From the NCBI GenBank assembly GCA_907163345.1, contig CAJQUN010000469.1:62001-126000 (forward strand): a stretch of 64,000 nt of DNA, in the 5' to 3' direction. The DNA is from Haberlea rhodopensis (taxonomy: Eukaryota > Streptophyta > Magnoliopsida > Lamiales > Gesneriaceae). Below are positions 21,640 to 33,588 of this stretch, piece by piece. Made by a program: the position numbers and the translations under genes. Position 1 is the stretch's first letter, and each line of letters starts with the position of its first letter. The notes below the pieces were generated by a model. That model worked only from the letters and a program-made list of their open reading frames with translations, was not told the origin of the DNA and did not search any database.

Positions 21640-23755
21640 TAGTCTCTCCACCAAGTAAAATTTTAAGCAAATAAAGCTCAGTTGGAAAATATCCCGAAGT
21701 AATGAATATAACCGAGCTCGGGGAAAAGACATCCCGAGCAGACAAATATGGTCGGGCTTTAGAGAGAACATCCCCAGCATAATAACATGATACAACTTAA
21801 GTTTAAACGTTGACCAAGCATCCCGATCCAACGAGTAAACCGAACACTGCTCGCTACCCCGAGCATAATCACTTAGTCCCATTTTAGGTTCAAATACAGA
21901 TCAAACTTCCCGATCCTGTATTTAACCCGCCAACAATGGACTATAATAACATAAGCTCGCTACCCCGAGCACAATAACATGGTATTTTTAAGTTTAAACG
22001 TTGACCAAACATCCCGATCCAACGAGTAAAAGATGGTGTTTTTAAGTTTAAACGTTGACCAAACATCCCGATCCAACGAGTAAACCGAACATTGCTCGCT
22101 ACCCCGAGCATAATCACTTAGTCCCATTTTAGGTTCAAATACAGACCAAACTTCCCGATCCTGTATTTAACCCGCCAACAATGGACTATAATAACATAAG
22201 CTCGCTACCCCGAGCACAATAACATGGTATTTTTAAGTTTAAACGTTGACCAAACATCCCGATCCAACGAGTAAACGATGGTGTTTTTAAGTTTAAACGT
22301 TGACCAAACATCCCGATCGAGTAAATCGAACATTGCTCGCTACCCCGAGCATAATCACTTAGTCCCATTTTAGGTTCAAATACAGACCAAACTTCCCGAT
22401 CCTGTATTTAACCCGCCAACAATGGACTATAATAACATAAGCTCGCTACCCCGAGCACAATAACATGATATTTTTAAGTTTAAACGTTGACCAAACATCC
22501 CGATCCAACGAGTAAACGAAGGTGTTTTTAAGTTTAAACGTTGACCAAACATCCCGATCCAACGAGTAAACCGAACATTGCTCGCTACCCCGAGCATAAT
22601 CACTTAGTCCTATTTTAGGTTCAAATACAGACCAAACTTCCCGATCCTGTATTTAACCCTCCAACAATGGACTATAATAACATAAGCTCGCTACCCCGAG
22701 CACAATAACATGGTATTTTTAAGTTTAAACGTTGACCAAACATCCCGATCCAACGAGTAAACGATGGTATTTTTAAGTTTAAACGTTGACCAAACATCCC
22801 GATCCAACGAGTAAATCGAACATTGCTCGCTACCCCGAGCATAATCACTTAGTCCCATTTTAGGTTCAAATACAGACCAAACTTCCCGATCCTGTATTTA
22901 ACCCGCCAACAATGGACTATAATAACATAAGCTCGCTACCCCGAGCACAATAACATGGTATTTTTAAGTTTAAACGTTGACCAAATATCCCGATCCAACG
23001 AGTAAACGATGGTGTTTTTAAGTTTAAACGTTGACCAAACATCCCGATCCAACGAGTAAACCGAACATTGCTCGCTACCCCGAGCATAATCACTTAGTCC
23101 TATTTTAGGTTCAAATACAGACCAAACTTCCCGATCCTGTATTTAACCCGCCAACAATGGACTATAATAACATAAGCTCGCTACCCCGAGCACAATAACA
23201 TGGTATTTTTAAGTTTAAACGTTGACCAAACATCCCGATCCAACGAGTAAACGATGGTGTTTTTAAGTTTAAACGTTGACCAAACATCCCGATCCAACGA
23301 GTAAACCGAACATTGCTCGCTACCCCGAGCATAATCACTTAGTCCTATTTTAGGTTCAAATATAGACCAAACTTCCCGATCCTGTATTTAACCCGCCAAC
23401 AATGGACTATAATAACATAAGCTCGCTACCCCGAGCACAATAACATGGTATTTTTAAGTTTAAACGTTGACCAAACATCCCGATCCAACGAGTAAACCGA
23501 ACATTGCTCGCTACCCCGAGCATAATCACTTAGTCCCATTTTAGGTTCAAATACAGACCAAACTTCCCGATCCTGTATTTAACCCGCCAACAATGGACTA
23601 TAATAACATAAGCTCGCTACCCCGAGCACAATAAATGGTATTTTTAAGTTTAAACGTTGACCAAACATCCCGATCCAACGAGTAAACGATGGTGTTTTTA
23701 AGTTTAAACGTTGACCAAACATCCCGATCCAACGAGTAAACCGAACATTGCTTAA
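21640..23755. repeat. Tandem array of a 245-bp unit with a duplicated 54-bp sub-unit
   Basis: The marker AATGGACTATAATAACAT recurs at 21935, 22180, 22421, 22666, 22911, 23156, 23401 and 23592. The spacings are 245, 241, 245, 245, 245, 245 and 191. Each full unit contains a 54-bp segment (TTTTTAAGTTTAAACGTTGACC...) twice; the 191-bp unit has it once. A diverged first unit begins near 21640. The array lies in the non-coding region between pol and the antisense gene. Frames through it are artefacts. Confidence 0.97.
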
Positions 23756-23813
23756 TAAAAGGAAATTTATTTAATTAGAAATACATATGGGAACAGCAAT
23801 GATAACTGAAAGA

Positions 23814-24426
23814 TTACACAAAATACTTTCTTAAATTATGAATGTTCCAAGGTCTCACCAGTTCCCGACCTTCATGATCTTCCAGCCTATAGGCTCCTCT
23901 TCCAATCACCCCTTTTATTTTATAGGGGCCTTCCCACTTGGGTGCTAACTTCTTTACTTCCCCCGCATGATTGATTCTTCGCAGCACTAGATCTCCCACC
24001 TGAAATGCCCTCGGGCGAACCCTCCGATTGTAAGCATTGGTCACCCTTATTTTATATAATTCCACTTTAGCCAAGGCTTTTTCTCTCAACTCCATAATCC
24101 CATCTAACTCCAACTTCCTTTTTTTTTTCATTCTGATCGGGATTATAGCTTTGTACTCGAAGAGATTCCACTCCAATTTCTACTGGGATGAGGGCCTCAG
24201 ATCCATATACTAAGCTATAAAGAGTCTCTCCTGTAGATACCCGAGGAGTCGTTCTATAAGCCCATAAGACACCGGGTAATTCATTTACCCACTCCCCACG
24301 AGCCCCTTCTAGTCTTGTCTTGATCCCGTGTAATAAAATCCGATTAATCACTTCCGCTTGCCCATTTGCTTGAGGATAGGCGACTGAAGTGAAGACTTGT
24401 TTAATTTTCATATCTTTGCACCATTC
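23814..24426 (-). pseudogene. Retand integrase, C-terminal part
   Basis: The frame at 24411-24067 carries the end of the integrase core (SVAYPQANGQAEVINR, with the catalytic Glu of the DDE triad) and the segment after it (WAYRTTPRVSTGE). The frame at 24176-23814 carries the C-terminal region (FQVGDLVLRRI, KLAPKWEGPYKI, the GPY/F module). The two are split by a frameshift in a run of ten A (minus strand, near 24119-24128). A nonsense codon near 24427 separates this part from the integrase start. Confidence 0.88.
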
Positions 24427-25641
24427 TTATATTCTTCCTCCCTGAAACTGTCTTCCATTGTCGGAAATTATTCTTCGAGGTATTCCGAAGCGGCATACTA
24501 TGTTTCTCCATAAAAATCTGATGACTTTTTCCTCAGTTATTTTAGCCAATGGTTCGGCTTCCACCCATTTAGTGAAGTATTCAACGGCTACTAGGAAAAA
24601 TTTTCTCTGCCCTGTAGCGGGAGGAAATGGTCCAACAATATCCATTCCCCATTGGTCAAAGGGACAGGAAATGATGCTACTATTAAGGACTTCCGCAGGT
24701 ACATGGGATAAATTTGCATGCCTTTGGCAATTAATGCATTTCTTCACCACTTCCTCAGCGTCTTCCCTCATCGTCGGCCAATAGTACCCAGCTCGGATAG
24801 ATTTCTTATACATGTTAGTCCCTACATGATTTCCGCAACATCCTTCATGAATCTCCTTTAATAAATGCTCTCCTTCTTGCCTCGAGGCACATTGTAAAAA
24901 AGGAATTGAGAATCCTTTCTTGAACAACTTGCCTTCTATCAACACAAATCGGTTCCCCATTCTTTTAACTTTAGCAGCTTCCTTTGGGTCAGGAGGCATA
25001 ACCTTTGTCTTCAAAAATTTAATAAGATGCTCTCGCCAATCGGATATAATACATGGCTCCACATTCATGATGCTATTGACGGATATATGAAAGATCAAAA
25101 GCTCTTGCACGAACACATTCCTGTTCTTCCATTCGTGTACTGAACTAGCCAATTTTGCTAATTCATCGGCACGAGTATTCTCTTCCCTTGGTATTTGCGT
25201 TAATTCCACCTCTTGAAATTGAGCCATCATTGCCCGCACATTCTCCACATACTTTCTAAGCTTCTCTTCTTTCACCTTATATACCCCCTTCACTTGATGA
25301 ACAACCAGCATTGAATCCATAAAAGCTTTTATCCTCCTGGCCCCAGCGTCCAATGCTATTTGGAGGCCTGAAATGATAGCTTCAAATTCAGCTTCATTGT
25401 TTGAGGAAAGAAACCCAAAATGGACGGCAACCCTGATTTCTTCTCCTTTGGGACTAATGAGTATGACACCTGCTCCACTTCCCAGTCGAGTAGATGATCC
25501 ATCTACAAACAAACTCCACTCTTTTTCCTCCGGAGTATGAGTGACTTCCACCAGAAAATCTGACATAGCTTGAGCTTTGATTGTAGTTCGGGGTTGATAA
25601 GTGATATCAAACCCACTCAGCTCTGTGGCCCATTTTACCAT
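24427..25641 (-). pseudogene. Retand second RNase H (aRNH) and integrase N-terminal part
   Basis: The 404-residue frame starts in the linker after the first RNase H (KWATELSGFDITYQPR). An archaeal-type RNase H occupies residues about 43-165 with its acidic residues visible: D47 in LFVDGSS, E83 in NNEAE, D109, and D159 in RADELAKLA. The integrase zinc finger follows (H265, H272, C302, C305), then the catalytic core with D334 (WGMDIVGPF) and D394 (ISDNGRQF). A dual RNase H is diagnostic of Tat elements. The frame ends at a nonsense codon just after GGRI. Confidence 0.9.
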
Positions 25642-27125
25642 CCTCCCTGATATTTCGGATTTGGATAAAAAAGTCTACCCAAAGGAGTGTTTGTTATTAC
25701 CATGATAGGATGAGACAGGAAGTATGGCCGAAGTCTTCTCGCTGTGGTGACTAGAGCTAATGCCAACTTCTCAATTTCAGGGTATCGTTGCTCGGCTCCT
25801 TGCAGGGCTCGGCTGACATAATATACGGGCTGTTGTTGTCCTGACCTTTCTCTGATTAACACGGAACTGATTACTTCTTTGGCCACCGATAAATAAACGA
25901 GAAGCGTTTCTTTAGGATCAGGCTTGTTTATCAAAGGTAACTGAGCCAAATAATCTTTCAGATCCTCGAAGGCCTTTTGGCATTGGTCATTCCACTCGAA
26001 CTTGACTCCCTGCCTTAATGCTTTGAAGAAAGGCAAGCTCCGATCAGCTGATCGGGATATAAATCGGCTCAGTGCCGCTATTCTTCCTGCTAATCTTTGC
26101 ACTTCATTTAGTGTTCTCGGGGGGTTCATTTCTTGTATGGCCCGGATTTTCTCCGGGTTAGCTTCAACACCTCTTTCCGTGACCATGTACACTAGAAATT
26201 TGCCACTACGAATCCCAAAAGTGCATTTTGCGGGGTTCAACTTCATGCCAAATTTTCTTAAAGTGTTGAAGACTTCTTCCATATCTTTGACCAAGTCCTC
26301 GGCTTTTCGGCTCTTGATCAGGACGTCATCCACATACACTTCCACATTCCGACCAATTTGCTCCTTGAACATTTTGTCCATCAACCTTTGATAAGTGGCC
26401 CCAGCATTTTTCAATCCGAAAGGCATTGCCACATAACAAAATGTTCCCGCTGGTGTAACAAAACTCACTTTTGATTGATCTTCCTGTGCCAAAGGGATCT
26501 GATGATATCCTTGATAAGCATCCATAAGACATAACAGTTCATGTCCGGCAGTAGAATCTACAAGCTGATCGATCCTGGGCAGGGGATAACAATCTTTGGG
26601 ACATGCTTTATTCACATCCCTAAAATCCACACACATTCTCCATTTATCACCGGCTTTAGGCACCAAAACTACATTAGAGAGCCATGTAGGGAAACCGATC
26701 TCGCGAATGTGGCCTGCCTTTAACAACTCTTCTACCTGCTTGGCAATGACAGCGTCCTTTTCTGGTCCAAAATGCCTCCTCTTTTGCCTTATTGCCCGAA
26801 CATTGGGGTCCACGTTGAGGCGATGTTCGGCAATCTCAGGTCTTACTCCCACTAAATCAGATGTACTCCATGCAAATACATCCACATGTTGATTTAAACA
26901 ATTAACCTTTTTCTCCCGTAATTCTGGATCAAGTTGGGATCCCACCCTAGTAATTCGAGTAGGGTGACCCATCTCGATATTGAGGAACTCCTCTTCGGGT
27001 GTTACTCGTTCCTCCTCACCCCGCTTCCTCTTTTCACTTCCCCCTCTTTCTCTTCCTTCGTTATTCTGTTCTCTTTCTTGCCTTAACTCTTTCACATAAC
27101 ATTTCCAGTGACGAGCTTTGATCAC
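25635..27125 (-). pseudogene. Retand reverse transcriptase and first RNase H
   Basis: The 496-residue frame contains the RT core (WRMCVDFRDVNKACPKD, PLPRIDQLVDSTAG, MDAYQGYHQI) with the catalytic YVDD at residues 264-267. The connection and first RNase H follow (PLLVYLSVA-like LLVYLSVAKEVISSVLI, YPEIEKLALALV). A one-base deletion in a T run (A6 on the plus strand, near 25667-25672) ends the frame as YQGGW instead of continuing into SGRMVKWATE, the start of the next frame. A frameshift near 27120 separates it from the protease frame. Confidence 0.92.
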
Positions 27126-27393
27126 CTCTTACTTGCCCCACTTCTTCTCCTACTGGAAATTTCATGGTTAGATGATAGGTGGAGGCAACGGCTTCGAAAG
27201 CAGCTAGGGCTGGTCTTCCCAATATTACATTGTAAGAAGATGGTGCATCCACAATGAGGAAATTTATCATCTTTGTTTTGATCCTTAATTCTTCACCAAG
27301 TGTAACTGGTAGAGACACCTGCCCTATCGGATTTATGACTTCCCCTGCAAATCCGTGCAAGGACGTATTCACCTTCAATATAGGTAAGCTTCC
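27061..27393 (-). pseudogene. Retand protease, C-terminal part
   Basis: It continues directly after an in-frame TAG at 27394-27396. It contains the second half of the aspartic protease (FLIVDAPSSYNVILGRPAL, with the ILGRP flap-proximal signature). Without the stop, this would form one protein with the upstream gag-protease frame. The end of the frame is out of register with the RT frame. Confidence 0.85.
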
Positions 27394-28155
27394 CTAGTCC
27401 ATTTGGTTTAACGTACTAAGAAAAAGTACGTCCGCTGAGCTTCCTGTGTCCACGAAAATCCTCTGCACATTATAGTTAGCCACTGTAGCAGAGATAACCA
27501 ACGCATCATCATGAGGAAAATGGATTCCTTGCATATCTGCAGGCCCAAAAGATATGGACGGACCCTCATGTACATGATTGGGGTCAATAGATAGCACTTG
27601 AAGCTTCCGGGCGTGACTCCTTCTTGCTCTGGTCGAAGCTCCACCCGACATTCCTCCGGATATCATGTGTATAGTTCCCCGATTCGGGATATTGTTCAAG
27701 GTTTCATCTTCTCCCTCTACTCTTTCTCCCCGAACTGACCAAGGGACTGGCTGAGGTGCTCCTCTTCCGGGATTTATGTTAATTTTAGGAATGAAATTAT
27801 TGTCTTTGAACTCCTCGTTAAATCCCCGCCCTCCATCAGACTCATTAGATCTTCCCCCTCGAAAACCTCCTCCTCGATATCCTCTTCCTCGGAAGGACCC
27901 TCCTCGGATCATTCCTCCTCGGAAAGGTCCCCCCCTATGAGGTCCACCCCGCCCCCTCTTCGGTATACTTTGGTTCATTGCTACTTCCCGATGAGGTCTC
28001 ATCGGTAGATACTGGTCAAAACTTCTTTTGATTGGCTCCACTGGTTTATTCTTTCTGTTCACTTCTTCCCCAATTTTACCATCTCTTCTTTGCTTCATCC
28101 TTTGGGCTTCTTCCAGATTAATGTACTTGGAAGCTCTTCCCAACAGTTCATCATA
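27394..28155 (-). pseudogene. Retand gag tail (RGG-rich) and protease start
   Basis: The frame starts after a frameshift in the gag gene. Residues about 60-110 form an arginine-glycine-rich tract (RGGPFRGG, RGRGYRGGGFRGG), which stands where a CCHC zinc knuckle is usual; I see no CCHC. The protease active site FVDTGSSADVLF is near the end. The frame stops at an in-frame TAG at 27394-27396. Confidence 0.88.
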
Positions 28156-28156
28156 A

Positions 28157-29071
28157 TCAGAAGGTGGCTTTTTTTGCCAAAGATCGGAATAAGTCTCCTT
28201 CTTTTAATCCTTGAGTGAACGCGCTGATGAGTATTTCAGAGGTGACATGTGGAATGTCAAGACATGCATGACTAAATCTTTTCAGATAATCTCGAAGAGA
28301 TTCCTTCTCCGCTTGCTTAATCCCGAACAGACTAAGAACTGTTCTCTTGCAACTCCGGCTGCTTGCAAACTGATGCAAAAATAGAGAACTAAACTTCGGG
28401 AAAGAGTCTATGATTCTCGCTGGCAACTGATTAAACCATGCTTGCGCTGCACCAGATAGTGTAGTCAGGAAAACCCGACATTTCACTCCATCCGTAAGTT
28501 GATGAAGAAGTGAAGCGTTTTCAAATCGAGACAGATATTCTTCGGGATCTGTACCACCATCGTAATTTCCCACATTTAGAGCCCTGAAGTTTGGGGGCAA
28601 AGGATCATCAACCACATGGGAAGCAAATGGAGTACTCCTCTGCGGAGGATATAGACGTCCTTCCATCTTATTACGCATCTGCTGCATTTCACTTTTCAGC
28701 TCTTCCATTTGGCGATTTAAAGCTTTGTCAGTTTCATCATTCAAATGATTAGGAATATTTCTAACTTCTTCAGGCTCTTTTTCAAGCTCTTTTTCAGGCT
28801 CCTGTCTGGAGGCCAACTCTTCCCCTTCTTCTTCTTGCACAGTTTCTTGTTTCTGGGGAGGGGCCATAAATTGCCTCATGATCTCTCCGACAGTTTTAGT
28901 TATCATTTCTGTCAAATGATCCATGGGCATTCCCCCAGCAGGAAATGACCGAGGAACATGTTGAGATGATCTCGCATCTTCTGGCCCTTCTCTGGGTTCA
29001 GCGAACGAGTATGGATGAGAATTGGATCTATTTCCCCTGGAAGCTTGCCCCCTACCTTTACATCTGGCCAT
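28157..29071 (-). pseudogene. Retand gag (capsid region)
   Basis: The 304-residue frame begins 83 bp inside the 5' LTR and primer site. A basic N-terminus and an acidic coiled-coil segment (QEPEKELEKEPEEV) lead to the retrotransposon gag domain (about 175-300: YDGGTDPEEYLSRFENA, LSGAAQAWFNQLP, ESLRDYLKRF). It ends as LAKKATF because a run of seven A (near 28168-28174) has one base too many; with six the frame would continue into KPPSDYDELLGRA, the next frame. Confidence 0.9.
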
Positions 29072-29135
29072 CTTGCCTTTTGATTTATTTTTTGTTAGAA
29101 AATTCGTCCTACTTCAACGTCTTTGCCCTAAATGT

Positions 29136-29153
29136 TCCCACAGACGGCGCCAA
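29136..29153 (-). other. Primer-binding site of the Retand element
   Basis: On the minus strand the bases directly inside the 5' LTR read TTGGCGCCGTCTGTGGG. This tRNA-complementary site is common in plant Ty3 elements, and the same site occurs at 39279 in the non-autonomous element. Confidence 0.85.
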
Positions 29154-29795
29154 TGATGTGATTCGAGATTTTGACTATAAGGTAAAATAACGTGTTAATG
29201 CAAAATAACGATAAACACACCAAGATTTTTTTACGTGGAAAACCCTCAAATTGAGAGAAAAACCACGGGACCTAGTCCAGTATAAAACTTCACTATAAAT
29301 ATTGATGATTTACAAGATTTTCTAGACACAAAAAATAATCGCTCAATGACTTACACGAATATTTTTAAAGAAGTAACAAAAAAGGACCGAACAGACATAA
29401 GTTTGCTCTCTTCGGAGTCTTTTTGCCCAGAAAAATCCAACCCTTGCTATGAGGTTATCTAAGGGTATTTATAGGGCTGTCCTCAGTAACTCTCGCGGAA
29501 AACCAGCAACATGATGTCCTTTGATCGTGGCTTGATGGGAGCCAAGCGTGTCCGAGAAATCCGCCCCATTAATGCACGTTCAATCCCAGCCGGTTAATTA
29601 GTTTTAATTATGACCGGGTCTTCCGCTACACTTTGACCAAAATCTCGAAGAGGGTAAATGATGCTCGATAATATGCTGATCAGTATCCTGTGCTCGGTAA
29701 CCATCTCTTCGGTCTAACTTCTGCTCGGCGTTTTTAGAGTTTGTATCTTCATAAATGGATTTTACCATAGAAAATCAATATGTCATACGACATCA
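29154..29795 (-). repeat. 5' LTR of the Retand element
   Basis: It is 642 bp and nearly identical to 18465-19107. Reading on the minus strand it begins TGATGTCGTATGACATA and ends CTCGAATCACATCA. The promoter and the transcript start should lie here. Confidence 0.95.
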
Positions 29796-29800
29796 TATAT

Positions 29801-30949
29801 GATGTAAATTTCTAAAATTCCATATCCAATTCAAGTGATTTGGGTTTATACGGTATTTTATATATTTGAGTATTATAATTTTGATTTAATGATAAAAATG
29901 ATAGCTCAAACGAAAAAATATACCCAAATTTCCATGGGTTCTTACACCCTACTCGCACTCAAACACCTTGCTACCCGTTTTGCTACCATTTATAAGTGCT
30001 TCTCTATTTTTCAAATCATGTATCTCACCTTTTATAGAGTTAGTTTTAGGAAGGTGATATTGTTAGCCCAGAAGAATCATGATATCATTAGCTCTAAAGA
30101 ATCATTATATTTCAGTGGATATAAATCTGACAACAAAATATAGGTCTATTAGTTGGCATCTATTTTTCAATGTAAAAGGTCTCGGATTCGAGTCACACGT
30201 TCCTCGATTAATAATTTTTTTTACAAAAAATTTTGATAATCCTGTTTTCTAATCTAATTCCTCTCAAGATATTGCCCAAGGTTTTTTTTTCTTCCTATAT
30301 CTTAATGCAATCATTTCAATTAAATAGCTTTATTTGTCTTTTGTCAATTTACTTGCCACCATTATTTAGAATAATTGAAAACAAATTTGACCTTAGTGTT
30401 TTAAAGTATAACATAAACACAATAAATATATTTGGATTTTATCAAATAAAACTCTAATCGACGTACAAATACTCTTGGCGAATAAATAATAAATTGTCAG
30501 ATCTCTCTACAAGCTTGGATTTTTAGACGAGACGAAAATTAGACATTGTATCAGAGTATCTGGCTAACGCCGATATCCAGAGTTCAAAACACATAAACAC
30601 AGCTCCATCCACTTGATGGGCCTCCAAAAAAACTGGAACGACATACTCACATAATTATATTTAGTGTTTGCGACGTTTATCATGCATAATTTTCGTATGC
30701 AACACTAATTTAACGTCGTTTTTTGTTTTAAAATGTGAATATATTCATTAGAGTTCACTCATTTTGTTTTTGAAATTTGGAGGAGCCCCATTTTGAAGCG
30801 AATGTTCGTTGACCGTTGACTTCATTTTCTTCTCAAATAATCCCATGATGTGAATGTTGCAGTGGCTCTAGAGAAATAGTGGTGTCTTGTTAATTTGAAC
30901 AAGTTTGTTCGACTTCACTCTCGGTCTTTTAAAGCAATATATCCAATAT
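29801..30949. other. Intergenic AT-rich region
   Basis: No gene is recognisable. A B-box-like word (GGATTCGAGTC at about 30184-30194) hints at an old tRNA-derived fragment but no A box could be paired with it. Confidence 0.5.
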
Positions 30950-31570
30950 AAAATAAAAAGAAATAATTTACCTCCATATAAATAAATAAGGGTAAAAAAT
31001 TTCCATATTTTCAAAAATTAATCAGTTTACCCCATAAAAATATAATTCCTCGAGGACAAATTATAAATACAAATATTTTTTATGGTTGTTTCTGATATCA
31101 GATGTTAATATACGGTGCTATAACGTAAACTCATAATTAGGATAAAAGTTTAGATAATCAGAAAAATAAATAAATAAATGAGAATAAATAAATAAATAAA
31201 TGAGAACAATAGAGACTTAAAGGTGAAAACAAGAATTAAAATACAAATAAATTTATATGATTATGATGATAGTTCTATCGCCCATAGAGAGTAAATTGCC
31301 TTATTTTCGAACATATATGGAGATTTTTTGTCCCTTATTTATTTACATGGAGGTAACATGCTCATTTTTAGTTTTACATGGTAAATTGCTTTATTTTATA
31401 AAGTAAATTGAGTTTTTTTTGCCCTTATTTATTCATATAGAGGTAAATTACTCATTTTTAGTTTTATAAGGGTAAATTGCTTTATTTTTTAAAGTAAAAG
31501 AGGCTTTTTTGGCTTATTCACACGGAGATAAATTACTCATTTCTAGTTTCAAGGGAGGTAGATTGCATTT
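30950..31570. repeat. Three tandem units of about 91 bp plus an inverted partial copy
   Basis: A unit marked by GTAAATTGC(C/T)TTATTTT recurs at about 31291, 31381 and 31472, with a spacing of about 90-91 bp. The reverse complement of the same kind of sequence (TTATTTATATGGAGGTAAAT) lies at 30970-31000. This gives an inverted-repeat arrangement around a central 200-bp stretch rich in AAATAAAT runs. It may be the remains of a foldback element; no TSD was found. Confidence 0.7.
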
Positions 31571-32158
31571 TGGGCTTTATTTTTTTTATTTATTTTTTGA
31601 ACATATCTTTATTTAGTTTTGAATTCAATCATTTTAATGAAAAGTTTTAGCACTTATAAGTTGTCAGTTTCTACTTTCTAGCCCTGAAAAGTCTAATTAG
31701 TTTTTTTTTCTTTTTTAAGAGTCACTACGCATTTCAGTTTAAAATTAATGAGAAACCATTTACAATGATCATTTTAAAGAGGCAAATTTAATTTTTTATT
31801 ATAAAAAAATCAAATTTCATAAAATATGATTGTTCGAAAAAATTTAAGGTTCTATTATAATTTGCACTCATAGAGTGCAAATTTAACACTATTCTAAAGT
31901 TGCACTCTTGGAGTGCAACTTTACAAAATTTTTTTTTTTTTATAAAGTTGCAATCCAAGAGTGCAACTTTAGAATAATATTATTTTAATTATAAATTAAA
32001 AATAATTTTAAATTCTGTATTAAATATTAAAAAACAAATTTTTTTTAATTGGTATTATTTTTACATAAAAATTTTAAACCACATAAATAGTTGAAATATG
32101 AACAAATGATCTGAAATAGTACACATAAAAATAAATAGATTGTTCTTTACATTGAACT

Positions 32159-32816
32159 CTAAATATTTCCTCCGGTCCCACAACCACGTCTATGTATCAA
32201 TCGTTGTGGTCTTCTAGATGGCTCAACTTCATCTACATTCCGCGTTTGTGATTGAGAGGGTCTAGTCCTAGCGCTAGACTCACCAATATCATATTGTGGC
32301 GTCAACTCGGAGAATGTAACAGGTGAGATATCAAAATGTGACGTGGCTGTGTAGAATCGGGTACACGAAACAGAAGATCCGTAAATGAGATTCCACTGTA
32401 TGCTTGAGTTGGATCTGATATATATGAAGTGTATGGTGATGGCTCCTCTAGGTGGCAGGTTGTGTGACGTAGTAGTCAGAAGATGTGGCATCATAATGGA
32501 ATGAAGAATGATGTGATGTTGATGTCCCACCTGCATCATATGTATCAGTAGTAAATGAAGGGATGTCATCATGAGCATCAACCTGAGTATCGGAGGTACT
32601 TGACCGCCTTCTCCTCCGGTTGCCCCCTCTAGTGGTATCTCGCTGCCGTGCAGGCATACCATATCTACTTTGTTGTGTCCGAGCAAGTTGACACACTTCA
32701 TCCACAATAGCTAAGTTCTGATCTAATACACGTCTGACCCCGGGTGAGATCCCTTCATCCTCATTCAAACTTGAGCAACTAAGTCTTAGTTGCTCCAAGC
32801 AAGGAAGAACAAACAT
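32159..32816 (-). pseudogene. PMD-type gene 3' end, left arm
   Basis: On the minus strand it encodes a C-terminal segment related to PMD proteins. It starts LRLSCSSLNEDEGISPG, passes QLARTQQSRYGMPARQRD and a basic RRRRRSSTSD patch, and ends RPQRLIHRRGCGTGGNI. The C-terminal CGTGG motif is shared with the PMD gene at 50560-50625 (CGTEGH). A frameshift near 32450 splits it. Upstream parts of the PMD domain are missing. Confidence 0.75.
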
Positions 32817-33039
32817 CGGTGGTGCAATGCAACTTTTGTAGGTAATAAGAATTACAAGCCTCTGTTATTTGAATTAAATGATATATAAACTTACATTATG
32901 TTATATTAACCTTGTACTCGATTCAAAAAAATTACAGATTTGGGCATATACGAGGATAAAGAGTATTCATCTAACACTCATGGTTCTCGAGTACAACAAT
33001 GCCAAATTATAGTCAACGAGGATCTAATACTTATCTATT

Positions 33040-33588
33040 GTGGATGAAGTGCGTCAACTTGCTCGGACACAACAAAATAGATATGGTATGCCTGCACGGC
33101 AGCGAGATACCACTAGAGGGGGCAACCGGAGGAGAAGACGGTCAAGTACCTCTGATACTCAGGTTGATGCTCATGATGATATCCCTCCATTTACTACTGA
33201 TACATATGATGCAGGGGGGACATCAACATCACATCATTCTTCATTTCATTATGATGCCACATCTTCTGACTACTACGGCACACAACCTGCCCACGTGGAG
33301 GAGCCATCACCATACACTCCATATATATCAGATCCAACTCAAGCATACAGTGGAATCTCATTTACGGATCTTCTGCTTCGTGTACCCGGTTCTACACAGC
33401 CACGTCCATATTTTGATATCTCACCTGTTACATTCTCCGACTTGACGCCACAATATGATATTCGTGAGTCCAGCGCTAGGACTAGACCCTCTCAATCACA
33501 AACGCGGAATGTAGATGAAGTTGAGCCATCTAGAAGACCACAACGACTGATACATAGACTTGGTTGTGGGACCGGAGGAAATATTTAG
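33040..33588 (+). pseudogene. PMD-type gene 3' end, right arm
   Basis: This is the head-to-head partner of the left arm and encodes almost the same 180 residues in one continuous frame. A conserved proline- and serine-rich tail (SPVTFSDLTPQYDI, SARTRPSQSQTRN) ends in LGCGTGGNI. Homology starts at about 33020, where a stop lies upstream, so there is no natural start. It is the less damaged of the two copies. Confidence 0.75.

Larger units (their letters stand above)
18465..29795 (-). mobile_element. Tat/Retand-type Ty3 LTR retrotransposon, TSD TATAT
   Basis: The element is 11,331 bp with LTRs of 643 and 642 bp and a perfect TSD TATAT (18460-18464 and 29796-29800). On the minus strand the order is 5' LTR, primer-binding site, gag, protease, reverse transcriptase, RNase H, a second RNase H, integrase, a 245-bp tandem array, an antisense spliced gene, polypurine tract and 3' LTR. 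The second RNase H is the hallmark of the Tat lineage, and the antisense extra gene fits the Retand clade. The LTRs differ at roughly 7-9 bases plus small indels by eye, so insertion is recent, yet the coding region holds two stop codons and several frameshifts. Confidence 0.93.

Noticed and set aside
21622..23755. Minus-strand frames with GLSDYARGSEQCS repeats
   Set aside because: They come from the 245-bp tandem array and repeat with its period, so they are not protein genes.
30140..30210. SINE with a B box near 30184
   Set aside because: Only a B-box-like word is seen. No A box, tail or TSD could be found.
32159..33588. Two independent host genes head to head with a shared promoter
   Set aside because: The inverted similarity continues through the 3' flanks into the TIRs, and a 9-bp TSD surrounds the unit. 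It is one transposon.
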